A DNA stretch of 64,000 nt from assembly GCF_018294505.1 (NCBI RefSeq), contig NC_057796.1, forward strand, positions 193,950,027 to 194,014,026, written 5' to 3'. The DNA comes from Triticum aestivum (taxonomy: Eukaryota; Streptophyta; Magnoliopsida; Poales; Poaceae). The position numbers were made by a program, and so were the translations under genes. Below the pieces are notes generated by a model. The model did no database searches and had not been told where the DNA came from. It worked only from the letters and a program-made list of their open reading frames with translations. Below are positions 46,675 to 58,799 of the stretch, piece after piece (positions within the stretch are counted from its first letter, which is position 1; every line of letters begins with the position of its first letter).

Positions 46675-49163
46675 ATGCTAAAACTTTCTAATGCCCCGGC
46701 CCAAAAGCGAGAGATGGGGGTGCACGAGGAGGGCGAGATCATGTTGACGGAACAGGACCCAACGATGAAACTCTTTATGGTCTCTATGGACCTCACCTTG
46801 TTCCACTACCCCTTGTGCCTCCGCCCCTTGAAGCCTCTAGTGTATGAGGTTCGAATACACCTCGTCCGTTTGGCTGATCGAGCAAGGTGCAGGTTTCTTG
46901 ATTGATGTGTAGTTCGATTGAGTTGTGCAGTGCAAGGGAGGGCACCTGGCCTGCGCGGACTGTCGCGGCAAGCGCCCCGGGAACTAGCGGCAATGCCAGA
47001 AGTGCAAGCGCGGTGGTAGCTTCGACGTCCGGAACACGACGATGGACACTGATACGTCTACAATGTATCCATAATTTTATGAAGTATTCATGCCATGTTT
47101 ACAATATTTTATATGATTTTGGTATTATTTGATTAGAACTAACCCGGACTGACGCTGTTTTCAGCAGAACAACCGTGGTGATGTTTTTGTGCAAAAATAA
47201 AAGTTCTCGGAATGCGATGAAAATCAACGGAGAATTTTTCTGGAAAATATAAAAAATACTGGAACGAAGAGTTACCGGAGGGGAGGCCCGTGGGCCCCAC
47301 GAGGGTGGAGGGCGTGCCCACCCCGCTAGGGCGCGCCCCTGTGCCTCGTGGACCTCCAGTGGGGCCCCCTGACTTGTTCTCGACGCCAACCTCTCCTATA
47401 AATACCCAAACCTCCAGAAAATAACCTAGATCGGAAGTTCCGCCGCCACAAGCCTCTATAGCCATGAGAAATCAATCTAGGCCCTCTCTGGCACCCTGCC
47501 GGAGGGGGCCATCATCACCGGAGGCCATGGAGGAGGATCCCAGTGGGGCCATCATCGCCATGAAGGCCAAGATCTAGAGGGAGAACCTCTCTCCATCCAG
47601 GGGGAGGCCATGGAGGAGAAAGCACAAGGGGGAGAACCTCTCCTCCTCTCTCTCGGTGGCGCTAGAGTGCCATTGGGAGGTGAATCATCACCGCGGTGAT
47701 CGCCTTCATCAACATCACCATCATCATCACCATCCTCATCTCTTTTACGCGGTCCACTCTCCCGCACCCCGCTGTAATCCCTACTTGAACATGGTGCTTT
47801 ATGCCACATATTATGATCCAATGATGTGTTGCCATCCTTAGATGTTTTGAGTAGATATCCTTTACCTTTGGGTTGATTGATGATCTAGATTGGTATGAGT
47901 TGTATGTTTTATTTTGGTGCTGTCCTATTGTGCCCTCCATGTTGCGCAAGCGTGAGGGATTCCTGCTGTAGGGTGTTGCAATACGTTCATGATTCGCTTA
48001 TAGTGGGTTGCTTGAGTGGCAGAAGCATAAACCCGAGTAAGGGGGTTGTTGCGTATGGGATAAAGGGGACTTCATATGTTAATGCTATGGTTGGGTTTTA
48101 CCTTAATGATCTTTATTAGTTGCGGATGCTTGCTAGAGTTCCAATCATAAGTGCATATGATCCAAGAAGAGAAAGTATGTTAGCTTATGCCTCTCCCTCA
48201 TATGAAATTGCAATAGTGATTATCAGTCTTGTTAACAATTTCCTAGGACAATTCCGCACACCGATCCATCATTATTCCACACTCGTTATTTATAATACTT
48301 AAGTAATATATTCTACCTTTATGATAACAGCACCTACTTTTATATTTTAGCTCTCCGATACCATGCAAAGTTATCCTCTTTATACCCACAATGTAGTTTT
48401 ATTTCTTGTTTCTAGTTGGAAGCAAACGTTCGGTGTACGTAGATTCGTATCAGTGGCAGATAGGACTTGAGAGAATATTGACCTTGCCTTTAGCTCCTTG
48501 TGGGTTCGACACTCCATACTTATCACTTCCACCTTTGGGAATTGCTAGGATGATTCCCTGCACTTGGGGATTATCAGACACGTCCTCTCCTCGGTGAGGG
48601 TGGAGTGCCCGCATGAAAGATGTGGGCTCTACCTCACTTACCACAAGATCACCGATCACCAGAGTGTGTGTCCGCTTGTGCCCTGCAAATGCCCCATGCC
48701 CGTCTGTGGCTACGAAGGCCCGCCACCGGCGCTCCCCCACCACATCAGCACCGTGCATCCCATGCCCGTGCATAGGATCCAGTACGGCAAGGTGCTCCAG
48801 CTGCAAGTGCCAGTGTTAGAGCCGCGACTCTTGTTCGCGAAGGAGGGCGGCCGCGCATTTTTCTTGGTGGGCGGCGTGCTCAACATCGGCGCGCCTTTCG
48901 CCGTGTCGGTCGTCTGCATAAGAGCGGGGGCGTCCCCACTGCCGCACTACATGGTCAAGCTGTGGGCGAACGGCCCACCGGGGGAGCCCAAAAGCAGGAC
49001 CGACACCGTCAAGGTGGAAATCGAGGTGACAAGCAGCAAGGATCCTGGCGACGTTGCCGTGCAGGAGCTGACCTTCTTCTTAGTTCCGCCCAAGCTGCTG
49101 GCCGGGGCTGGGTTGTCGAGGACGGTGTCCCTCCACATTCAGATTGACAAGCTCACCTCCTAA
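46675..49163 (+). pseudogene. SINA-type E3 ubiquitin ligase pseudogene, copy 1, split by an LTR
   Basis: Exon 1 (46675-46848) encodes an acidic leader and the start of the RING (YPLCLRPLKPLVYE). An 82-nt intron (46849-46930) follows, then exon 2 with CKGGHLACADCRGKRPG and RQCQKC. Exon 2 is cut at 47049 by a solo LTR and resumes at 48582 with the SINA zinc region and beta-rich substrate domain, ending DKLTS at 49163. Defects: the first RING cysteine is Y, TAG at 46985-46987, a one-base shift at the insertion point, and the LTR. SINA proteins tag substrates with ubiquitin. This copy cannot make a full ligase. Confidence 0.8.
47050..48576 (+). mobile_element. Solo LTR (1527 bp) of an Athila-like element, in the SINA exon
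   Basis: Starts TGATACGTCTAC, ends CTTGGGGATTATCA, with TSD GACAC at 47045-47049 and 48577-48581. TATA box TATAAATA at 47397-47404. Same family as the LTRs of element G. The family looks like the Sabrina/Athila group (from memory). Confidence 0.9.
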
Positions 49164-49527
49164 ATGATTCTACAATGCCTTCTATTTATCTTAGTAATAT
49201 GCTAATATAGGGGTTAGCTCGGTCTACTTTAGCTTAAGAGATGGTGGATTTTGGTGGCGATACAGCAATTACTTCGACATCTGATCAGCAGTTAAAGTAA
49301 TTTCCAACAGTCGGATATTTTGAGTCTGTTGGATATAAAGATCATAGGGTAAGAAGTATAGGCAACTTATATGCTTGTTTTTTGAGGAAGTGTTGCATAC
49401 TTCTGCAAGTTGACGCGACACTTCAAAGTAGTACTACTACTAGTAGTACTCACCCGACTGCACACTAGGCAGTCAAAGCTCGTGTCATGTTGGTGCCGTG
49501 TACAGCCCGCATATTAACCAAAACCTC
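49164..49527. other. 3' flank of SINA copy 1 up to a duplication junction
   Basis: Matches 56174-56528 after SINA copy 2 and includes the TAGTACTACTACTAG repeat. The match ends at AAAACCTC (49520-49527), where LTR sequence begins abruptly. Confidence 0.8.
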
Positions 49528-49856
49528 ACACCGATCCATTATTATTCCACAATCGCTATTTATAATACTTAAGTAATATATTCTAACTTTATGATGACAA
49601 CACCTACTTTTATATTTTAGCTCTCCGATACCATGCAAAGTTATCCTCTTCATACCCACAACGTAGTTTTATTTCTCGTTTCTAGTTGGAAGCAAGCGTT
49701 CGGTGTACGTAGATTCGTATCAGTGGCAGATAGGACTTGAGAGAATACTGATCTTGCCTTTAGCTCCTTGTGGGTTCGACACTCCATACTTATCACTTCC
49801 ACCTTTGGGAATTGCTACGATGATTCCCTGCACTTGGAGATTATCAAGCTCTTTTC

Positions 49857-49874
49857 TGACGCCGTTGCCGGGGA
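49857..49874 (+). other. Primer binding site of element G, tRNA-Asp type
   Basis: TGACGCCGTTGCCGGGGA, differing by one base from the site used by Athila elements (tRNA-Asp). Ten bases separate it from the LTR end. Confidence 0.75.
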
Positions 49875-50680
49875 GCAATAGCGTGGGATTGATATTCTCG
49901 TGTGTGCTTGTTTGCTTTCTTCACTAAGTAGACTTTGTTTTTCCTTCTTGTTTCTGTTTAGTTGTGGGTGAAACATACAAATTTTCTTTTAAGGAATGAA
50001 AATACAAAAAAAATTACTTGCCTCTCATGCCTAAAAAGTTTTTCAATAAGAGAAATGATTGGAAGGTTATGCATTGGAGAAGTGAGGGTTGACCTTGAAC
50101 ACTTGTGTTCATGCTCATGGAAACAATGTAAAAAAATTCATGGAAGTTTCTCTAAAAATAATTATCCCCTTGTAGATATCCATTGTATTATAAAAATAAT
50201 GTTCCAAGCTTTGGTTCTAGGATGATTAGATTGCTTGTTTACTTTGTGCAGTACAAAAACAGAAACTTTGGCTGTAGCGCGTGAATTTACATTTTTTACT
50301 GGAAAGTCAAATGGGTCTGAAACTTTTTGCACATTACTTCTGTACATTTTTTTAGAATTTTTGGAGTTACAGAAGTATACTAAACTTCCATATTACTATA
50401 GACTGTCCTGTTTTTGACAGATTCTATTTTCTATGTGTTGTTCGCTTATTTTGATGAATCTATGGGTAGTATCGGGGGGTATGAACCATGGTGAAGTTGG
50501 AATACAGTAGATATAGTTCTGATATGAAATTGGAATAAGTTTGCAACAATACCTAAAGGTAGTGATTTGCTTTATAATACTAACGGATCTCATAAAGTTT
50601 TTGTTAAAGTTTTGTGTGGATGAAGTGTTCGAAGATCGAGGAGCTATCAATATGAGAAGAATAAAGAGAGGCAAGAGTTC

Positions 50681-50755
50681 AAGCTTGGGGATTCCCAAGG
50701 CACCCCTAGTAAATATTTCAAGGATACGCAAGCATCTAAGATTGGGGATGCCCCG
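50681..50755 (+). repeat. Polypurine-like pair 1 in element G
   Basis: AAGCTTGGGGATTCCC at 50681 and AAGATTGGGGATGCCCC at 50738, 57 bases apart. They mimic the real tract at 54060. The second is followed by GGCATCCC, which can pair with GGGATGCC. Confidence 0.7.
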
Positions 50756-50884
50756 GTTGGCATCCCATCTTTCTTCTTCAACAATTATCGGTATACCTCG
50801 GTTTTTGTTTTGTTCACATGATTTGTGTCCTTTGTGTTTTTGTTTTTTTTGTTTAAGAACCATGCTAGTATGAGATAGCCTTTC

Positions 50885-51095
50885 ATTGATTTATAGAATA
50901 CTTCATGTGCTTCACTTATATCTTTTAAGTAGGATCTTATAGAATTGCTCTTTGTGCTTCACTTAAATCTTTTGAGTATGGTTTTATAGAATGCTTTGTG
51001 TGCTTCACTTATATATTTTCAGCTTGGATATTGGTTAGTCTATATTAATTGTAGAATGCTCCATGAACTTCACTTATATATTTTGGAGTATGAAT
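50885..51095. repeat. Diverged tandem repeat around TTCACTTATAT in element G
   Basis: TGTGCTTCACTTATAT-like units at 50911, 50958, 51004 and 51069, spaced 46-65 bases; more diverged copies occur near 52697 and 52740. Confidence 0.6.
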
Positions 51096-51209
51096 AATAC
51101 TATAATCTAAAGTGGGGTTGGAAGAGTTTCAACTTTAGGAATTAGTGATCCCACTATTTTGGAGGGTGTTGAATCTTAGTGTGATATTTATGAAAGTGGA
51201 TTTGGAAGA

Positions 51210-51770
51210 GTGTCAACTTTAGTTAGTAATGATTCCACTATTTCGGAAGAGGTTCCAATTGATTATGAGAACAAAGCTGCTATCTATGATGATTATTGTG
51301 ATGACATGTATGCTATAAAGAATAATGTTAACCATGAAACTTGTCATCATGATTTTAATTTTCAATTGGATTATGCCTCACATGACCGTTATTCTGTTGA
51401 GTTTGCTCCCATTATTCCGAATGAGAAGAATTTTTCTTATGTGGAGAGTAGAAAATTTTCTATGTTTGTAGATCATGAAAAGAATGCTTTATGTGATGGT
51501 TATATTGTTGAATTAATTCATGATGCTGCTGAAAATTATTATGAGGGAGGAATATATGCTTGTAGGAGTTGCAATAATATCAAGTTTCCTCTCTATGTGC
51601 TTAAAGTTTTGAAGTTATACTTGTTTTGCCTTCCTATGCTAGTTGATCCTTGTTCCTATAAATTGTGCGCTCACAAAATCCCTAGGCATAGGAAGTGGGT
51701 TAGGTTTAAATGTGCTAGTCATATTCTTCATGATGCTCTCTTTATGTTTCAATTCTTATCTTTTATGTGA
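51210..51770 (+). pseudogene. ORF inside element G, unknown protein
   Basis: 186 codons from a GTG; the coding frame appears to extend upstream to a TAG just before CDIYESGF, so the true start is uncertain. N-terminal half is acidic (AIYDDYCDDMYAIKNN). The C-terminal half has a hydrophobic stretch (LKLYLFCLPMLVDPC). It lies where Athila elements may carry an env-like ORF, but I see no clear homology. Low confidence in function. Confidence 0.45.
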
Positions 51771-52421
51771 GCATCATTGAAATCATCATGCCTAGCTAAA
51801 AGGCATTAAAGAAAGTGCTTGTTGGGAGACCACCCAATATTACCCTTACTATTTTTGTGTGTTCACATGGTTAAGCTACAGTATTAATCATGTATTATAT
51901 CTTTTGTTTCAATAAAGTGTCAAGTAAGACCTTTGGGAAGACTTGGGTGAAAGTTAATGTTATCTTGCTGTAAAAAAAAACAGAAACTTTGCACTCACGA
52001 GATTAGCTGTCAATTTTTACAGAAGAGTGCATTTGAGTTGATTCTTTTTTCAGAAGATTAATAGACAAATTCATCACGTCCACCAATTTATTTCATAATT
52101 TTTGGAGTATCAGAAGTATGGTTTCTGTTCAGATCATTACAGACTGTACTGCTTCTGACAGATTCTGTTTTCATTGAATAGTTTGCTTGTTTTCTAGTTT
52201 CTATGGCTTATATTTCTCAATATAAATTGTAGAAATGATATGGTACAGTAGGAATTGTATGATAACAATTATGAATCTTGTCTTTGACAGTACCAAAGTG
52301 AATGGTTGACTCATTATCATACTAACCCATCTCACGAAGTTTCATTAAGTTTTGTGTGATTGAAGTTTTCAAGTTTTGGGTGAGATATCGATATGAGGAG
52401 AATAAGGAGAGGAAAGACCCT

Positions 52422-52510
52422 AAGCTTGGGGATGCCCAAGGCACCCCAAGGTAATATTCAAGGAATACTCAAGTGCCTAAGCTTGGGGATGCCCCGGAAG
52501 GCATCCCCTC
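52422..52510 (+). repeat. Polypurine-like pair 2 in element G
   Basis: AAGCTTGGGGATGCCC at 52422 and AAGCTTGGGGATGCCCC at 52479, again 57 bases apart, with the same surrounding sequence as pair 1. The two blocks are 1741 bases apart, showing a duplicated module. GGGATGCC...GGCATCCC can form a hairpin. Confidence 0.75.
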
Positions 52511-52619
52511 TTTCGTCTTCAAAACTATCGGTATACCTTACTCGGAGCTATATTTTTATTCGTCACATGATATGTGTTTTGCTTGGAGCGTATTTTTAAT
52601 TTTACTTCATGTTTGAATA

Positions 52620-54059
52620 AAATCATTGGATCTGAAATCTTGAGTGAAAAGGAATCCTCCCATGGCTAGTTAATTATTTGACTACTCAGTGTTCTTCACT
52701 TATATCTTTTCGGAGTAGTTTGTAATTTACTCATGTGCTTCACATATATCCTATGAGTGAATGGTTGAATGAATTGAATATCATAAATCTGAATTTATAT
52801 ATGTTTCATATTCTTATACCATGGGGAGTAATGACTTCACACATAATAAGTATAGGTGGTAAATTTATTGAAAGTTAGCAAACATAGAATTGGTCACTTG
52901 AACAATTCATGAAAGAATATTAAAGGAAGAGAGATTTCACATATAAATACACTATCTTGGACATCTTTTGTAATTGTGAGCACTCATTAAAATATGACAT
53001 GCTAAAAGGTTGATGTTGGACAAGGAAGACAACTTAATGGGTTATGTTTTCCTATATCTGAAACGTTATATTGTCTTGGATCATCCAACATGTTGAGCTT
53101 GCCTTTCCCTCTCATGCTAGCCAAATTCTTTGCACCAAGTAGAAATACTACTTGTGCTTCCAAACATCCCTTAAACCAGTTTTGCCATGAGAGTCCACCA
53201 TACCTACCTATGGATTGAGTAAGATCCTTCAAGTAAGTTGTCATCGGTGCATGCAATAAAAATTCCTCTCTAAATATATATGATCTATTAGTGCGAAGAA
53301 AATAAGCTTTATACGAACTTGTGATAGGGGAGAAATAAAAGCGACAAACTGCATAATAAAGGTCTTTATCACAAGCGGAAATATAAAGTGACGTTCTTTT
53401 GCATTAAGATTTTGTGCATCCAACCTTAAAAGCGCATGACAACCTCTGCTTCCCTCTGCGAAGGGCCTATCTTTTACTTTTATCTTCTACCCTTATACAA
53501 GAGTCATGGTGATCATCACCTTTCCTTTTTACACTTTTTCCTTTGGCAAGCACTTTGTGTTGGAGCGATCCGGATATATATATCAACTTGGATGTAGGTT
53601 TTCATAAATTATTATTGTTGACATTACCCTTGAGGTAAAAGGTTGGGAGGCGAAACTATAAGCCCCTATCTTTCTCTGTGTCGAATTAAAACTTTGAACC
53701 CATAAATATCACATGAGTGTTAGCAATTGTGAAAGATTAAATGATAGTTGAGTATGTGGAGTTTGCTGAATCAAAGCTCTTACATAGACCCTTCCCGAAA
53801 ATAAGATGAATTGCAATTGTTTGATGACTAAGAGCACGGTTTGTTAGTTTTCAAGAAAGTTTATGATCTATACTTTAACATGTGAATAGCTTGTTACTTG
53901 ATCATGAGAAGTTTCATGAGTTAAGCTACTATTATGATATATAATGATGCTAGAAAAAGTGATTGGAACTATCATTGATCAAACTTATGCACTTTCTAGC
54001 ATTCACGCTTCATAAATTATTTCTTTTATCATTTACCTACTCGAGGACGAGCAGGAATT
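52620..54059. other. Element G internal region without genes
   Basis: AT-rich sequence between the second repeat block and the polypurine tract. I see no coding region. Confidence 0.5.
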
Positions 54060-54073
54060 AAGCTTGGGGATGC
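54060..54073 (+). other. Polypurine tract of element G
   Basis: AAGCTTGGGGATGC directly precedes the 3' LTR; it is the same motif as the internal pairs. Confidence 0.75.
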
Positions 54074-55587
54074 TGATATATCTCCACATATCTATAATCT
54101 ATGAAGTATTCATGCCATGTTTACAATAGTTTTATATGATTTTGGTATGATTTGATTAGAACTAACCCGGACTGACGCTGTTTTCAGCAGAACTACTGTG
54201 GTGTTGTTTTTGTGCAGAAATAAAAGTTCTCGAAATGCGATGAAAATCAACGGAGAATTTTTCTGGAAAATATAAAAAATACTAGAACGAAGAGTTACCG
54301 GAGGGGAGGCCCATGGGCCCCACCAGGGTGGAGGAGCGCCCACCCCTCTAGGGCGCGCCCCTGTGCCTCGTGGACTACCCGTGGGGCCCCCTGACATGTT
54401 CTCGATGCCAACCTCTTCTATAAATACCCAAACCTCCAGAAAATAACCTAGATCGGAAGTTCTGCCGCCGCAAGCCTCTGTAGCCACGAGAAATCAATCT
54501 AGGCCATCTCTGGCACCCTGCCGGATGGGGCCGTCATCACCGGCGGCCATGGAGGAGGATCCCGGAGGGGCCATCATCACCATGAAGGCCAAGATCCAGA
54601 GGGAGAACCTCTCCCCATCCGGGGGGGAGGCCATGGAGGAGAAAGCACAAGGGGGAGAACCTCTCCTCCTCTCTCTCGGTGGCGCCGGAGTGCCATCGGG
54701 AGGGGTATCATCGCCGCGGTGATCGTCTTCATCAACATCACCATCCTCATCTCTTTTACGTGGTCCACTCTCCCGCACCCTGCTGTAATCCCTACTTGAA
54801 CATGGTGCTTTATGCCACATATTATGATCCAATGATGTGTTGCCATCCTAAGATGTTTTGAGTAGATATCCTTTGTCTTTGGGTTGATTGATGATCTAGA
54901 TTGGTATGAGTTGTATGTTTTATTTTGGTGCTATCCTATTGTGCCCTCCGTGTCGCGCAAGCGTGAGGGATTCCCGCTGTAGGGTGTTGCAATACGTTCA
55001 TGATTCGCTTATAGTGGGTTGCTTGAGTGACAGAAGCATAAACCCGAGTAAGGGGGTTGTTGCGTATGGGATAAAGGGGACATGATATGTTAATGCTATG
55101 GTTGGGTTTTACCTTAATGATCTTTAGTAGTTGCGGATGCTTGCTAGAGTTCTAATCATAAGTGCATATGATCCAAGAAGAGAAAGTATGTTAGCTTATG
55201 CCTCTCCCTCATATGAAATTGCAATAGTGATTACCGGTCTTGTTAACAATTGCCTAGGACAATTCCGCACACCGATCCATCATTATTCCACACTCGCTAT
55301 TTATAATACTTAAGTAATATATTCTAACTTTATGATAACAGCACCTACTTTTATATTTTAGCTCTCCGATACCAGGCAAAGTTATCCTCTTCATACCCAC
55401 AATGTAGTTTTATTTCTCGTTTCTAGTTGGAAGCAAACGTTCAGTGTACATAGAGTCGTACCAGTGGCAGATAGGACTTGAGCGAATATTGATCTTGCCT
55501 TTAGCTCCTTGTGGGTTCGACACTCCATACTTATCACTTCCACCTTTGGGAATTGCTATGATGATTCCCTGCACTTGGGGATTATCA
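54074..55587 (+). repeat. 3' LTR of element G (1514 bp)
   Basis: TGATATATCTCC...GGGGATTATCA, close to the solo LTR at 47050-48576; TATA box TATAAATA at 54419-54426. Confidence 0.9.
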
Positions 55588-56173
55588 GAAACGTCCACTC
55601 CTCGGTGAGGGTGGAGTGCTCGCACGAAAGATGTGGGCTCTACCTCACTTACCACAAGCTCACCGATCACCAGAGCGTGTGTCCGGTCGCGCCCTACAAA
55701 TGCCCCATGCCCGTCTGTGGCTACGAAGGCCTGCCACCGGCGCTCCCCCACCACATCAGCACCGTGCATCCATGCCCATGCATATGATCCAGTATGGCAA
55801 GGTGCTCCAGCTGCAAGTGCCAGTGTCAGAGCTGCGACTCTTGTTCGCGGAGGAGGACGGCCACGCGTTTTTCTTGGTGGGCGGCGTGCTCGACATCGGC
55901 GCCCCTATCGCCGTGTCGGACGTCTGCATAAGAGCGGGGGCGTCCCCACCGCCGCACTACGCAGTCAAGCTGTGGGCGAATGGCCCACCGGGGGAGCCCA
56001 AAGGCAGGACCGACGCCGTCAAGGTGGAAATCGAGGTGACAAGTAGCAAGGATCCCAGCGACGTCGCCGTGCAGGAGCTGACCTTCTTCATAGTTCCGCC
56101 CAAGCTGCTGGCCGGGGCTGGGTTGTCGAGGACGGTGTCCCTCCACATTCAGATTGACAAGCTCACCTCCTAA
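55588..56173 (+). pseudogene. SINA pseudogene, copy 2 (3' half only)
   Basis: Begins with GAAAC (altered TSD) and continues as copy 1 from VRVECSHERCG to DKLTS. One C is missing near 55770, where copy 1 has CATCCCATGCCC and copy 2 CATCCATGCCC; this shifts the frame before IQYGKVLQLQ. The RING part is absent. The 3' flank is shared with copy 1 to about 56528. Confidence 0.8.
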
Positions 56174-56528
56174 ATGATTCTACAATGCCTTATATTTATA
56201 TTAGTAATATGCTAATATAGGGGTTAGCTCGGTCTACTTTAGCTTAAGAGATGGTGGATTTTGGTGGCGATACAGAAATTACTTCGACATCAGATCAGCA
56301 GTTAAATAATTTCCAACAGTCGAATGGATATTTTGTATCTGTTGGATATAAAGATCATAGGGTAAGAAGTATAAGCAACTTATATGCTTGTTTGTTGAGG
56401 AAGTGTTGCATACTTCTGCGAGTTGACGCGACACATCAAAGTAGTACTACTACTAGTAGTACTCACCCGACTACGCACCAGGTAGACAAAGCTCGTGTCA
56501 TGTTGGTGCCGTGTGCGGCCGCATATTA

Positions 56529-57410
56529 ACCAAAACCTCGCACCTCCAGCTTAGCCTCTGCGTTTTAAACTTCTCAATCTCAAGGCGAAGGAGCAACGGG
56601 AACCTATGATAGAGCCAATCGGATGGTTGAGAACACTACAATTTGTAGCTCCAAATGCGTGTGTGACAGTGGACGAGTGCGTGCGTGCACCTCTTCTCTT
56701 CGTGTATAACGTACTAAACTCAGAGTATAAGTGTATGTGGTTCGCATTGACCTAGTGAGCTAGAGATGGTGCGTGCCAGAAGTCCTGAGAGATTAGGTGT
56801 GTGCGTGGGAAAGAGGGAGAGAGATGATATGTGTCGATGTGATGCGTGTGAAAAAAGACTAGTCTATAGCTCGCCACGAGGCTATTCCTGGCGAACGCGC
56901 AAATAACAGTAAGATATGTATCCGACGGTGCCAGTTATTGCACGTACACAACAGTAGAAAGAGCAGTACCATGGCATATTACAAAACTGCTACACCACGT
57001 CGGAGAACGCATGCCCACGTTACGCCATCCAGGAATAGTGCCGCACTTCGAAACTAGAACTGTCAATAAATTTTGAGCTCGCGCCTCGTCACATTCCAAA
57101 TTACTACTCCCTCTCTCTTAGTTTACAGGGTGTGCGCGTACCCCTAGATCATCAATTTGACCAACCTAATACAAGTCATATATTAAAAAATATACCAATA
57201 TAAACTTCAGATGTTCTATTTTCAAACGGTATAATTTTTGTGTCACATAGTTTATATTAGGGTGATAAAATTGACAACCTAGGTATACGTGCAGGACTTG
57301 TAAACTGAAACAGAGGGAGTACCATGCTATATTTAATTGCAAACCTGTTCACACCGATCAAAACCAAAACCTAAACGGTTCCCCGCTTAGGAGCGTATTA
57401 GTACTCGGTT
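56529..57410. other. Intergenic sequence upstream of the decapeptide-repeat gene
   Basis: Unique sequence after the duplicated SINA flank. Contains one MITE (57107-57319). No ORF of note. Confidence 0.5.
57107..57319. mobile_element. Stowaway-like MITE, copy 1 (213 bp)
   Basis: CTCCCTCTCTCTTAGTTTAC at the left and CTTGTAAACTGAAACAGAGG... at the right form inverted repeats, flanked by TA (57105-57106, 57320-57321). Same family as 62748-62962. TA duplication and CTCCCTC ends fit Stowaway (Tc1/Mariner). Confidence 0.8.
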
Positions 57411-57418
57411 ATAAATAC
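57411..57418 (+). promoter_or_regulatory. TATA box of the decapeptide-repeat gene
   Basis: TATAAATA, 95 bases before the ATG at 57506, a usual plant spacing for TATA, start site and short leader. Confidence 0.6.
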
Positions 57419-57505
57419 TCTACTCCAAGATGACTGCACATTCCTCCTCAACTCCTCATCTGCAAAAACAAACAAGTCTTTCATCGTCGTTCCCTTGCGT
57501 CTGCC

Positions 57506-58186
57506 ATGGCCCGCATGAGTTCTGGGTCGAGAGATTACTACCAGGGGGAGGCGAGCATGGAAGCGGAAGCACGGGAGATGTCCCGCCTCACCGCCGTAGC
57601 AGCCGACATGTCCCGCTATGCCAGCATAACAGCATAGAGGTCCCGCCGCGCCGCCGAAGCAGCACAGAGGTCCCGTCGCGCCGCCGATGCAGCAGACTGG
57701 TCCGGCCGTGCCACGGAAGCAGCAGAGATGTCCTGCCGCACCGTGAATGCAGCAGGGAGGTCCTTCCGCACCACCGCGGCCTGGAAAAATGTCTCGCGGG
57801 CAGGCGAGGACTCTCATAGGCGCATGCGTGCTATGATCGATGGCCTGGTGGGTCAGATCTCCGGCTGGATGAAGCTGCAAGACGAGATGAATGCCTCATT
57901 TGGAAATGCTACCGCCGTCATCCCGGGACTAGGGGAGGACAAGGCGAAGCTCTGCACCGAGCGCGACTTGCGGAGGGCCAAGATCACCGGAAGGGCAAAG
58001 CAGGCGGAGGAGACCGCTGCCTTGTTGAAGAGGACGGGCGTCATCATCAAGAATCTTATGGACAAGAATGCCATGCTCCACATCGAGCGCGAAAGGCTAG
58101 TGGAGGAATCCGTGGATGCTGTCGAGCAGTGTATTAAGGACATGAAACTGATGAAAGAGATCATCGCCGCTCGCCGCGAGAACTAG
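57506..58186 (+). pseudogene. Unknown gene with decapeptide repeats and coiled-coil tail, one inner stop
   Basis: From ATG 57506 the frame runs 226 codons to TAG at 58184-58186, with one inner TAG at codon 44 (57635-57637). That position is CAG-like in neighbouring repeats, so a C-to-T change is likely. Residues about 25-95 are seven units of ten residues with an S-R...A-A core (MSRLTAVAAD, RSRRAAEAAQ, RSRRAADAAD and so on), a 30-bp DNA repeat. The tail is charged and helical (KQAEETAALLKR, ERERLVEES). I do not recognise the family. A short protein could start at 57728. Confidence 0.55.
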
Positions 58187-58799
58187 TCTCCGTGACGTAC
58201 AACGCATCAAGAAAGTAGAGATCAGCGAGCCAGATCGCTGTATGCGTCTTCCTTCTTCTTTTGCCCTTGTGTATTTCGGGCGTAGCCGCATGTGGATTTT
58301 TGAATTATCTTCCTAAATATGTAAGACAATTACTATCCACTATCATCATCCTTATATATTCATCAGTCTTGCTATAAGTCGCAGTAGATGCTATATAGGT
58401 CCATCGGATCTTACATCAAGATCCGTGCAGAATTTTCTTTTGAAATTTCTTTTTCTCTCTTAAATCTCAGTCGAGTGAGACATAGCCACGCCATTAAACA
58501 GGGTCTCAGGCACCATTAACGGAGACCTAGGGAGAGAGGTGGGCGGCAGATGGAGGTCAAAGGGCTCTCCTCCCAATAAGCATGCGCAGGGGTCTGATTG
58601 CATGCCTAACATACTCAAATAGGTACCCCGCATGTCGCCTCCTAGCCAATAAAAAAAGGGGATGCGTGACGGCACATAAATGGTAAGTAGAACCCGCATG
58701 GTTTCAATAATACTTTTGTTTCCAATTGTAACGTGACAACACTTGTTCCAAAATGACTTTGTTGATTGTTAATGTGTGCGCCTTCGCAAATCGGACAAT

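Larger units (their letters stand above)
49528..55587 (+). mobile_element. Element G: non-autonomous Athila-like element with truncated 5' LTR
   Basis: Only the last 319 bases of the 5' LTR (to 49846) are present, joined to SINA flank. They are followed by a tRNA-Asp-type primer site, about 4.2 kb internal sequence and a full 3' LTR (54074-55587). No gag-pol; one ORF (51210-51770) and duplicated polypurine-like blocks are inside. To the right lies GAAAC, the mutated copy of TSD GACAC, then SINA copy 2. So this is the same original insertion as the solo LTR at 47050, separated by duplication. Confidence 0.8.

Noticed and set aside
50396..50863. Minus-strand ORF in element G
   Set aside because: Overlaps repeats, no homology, and opposite to the element.
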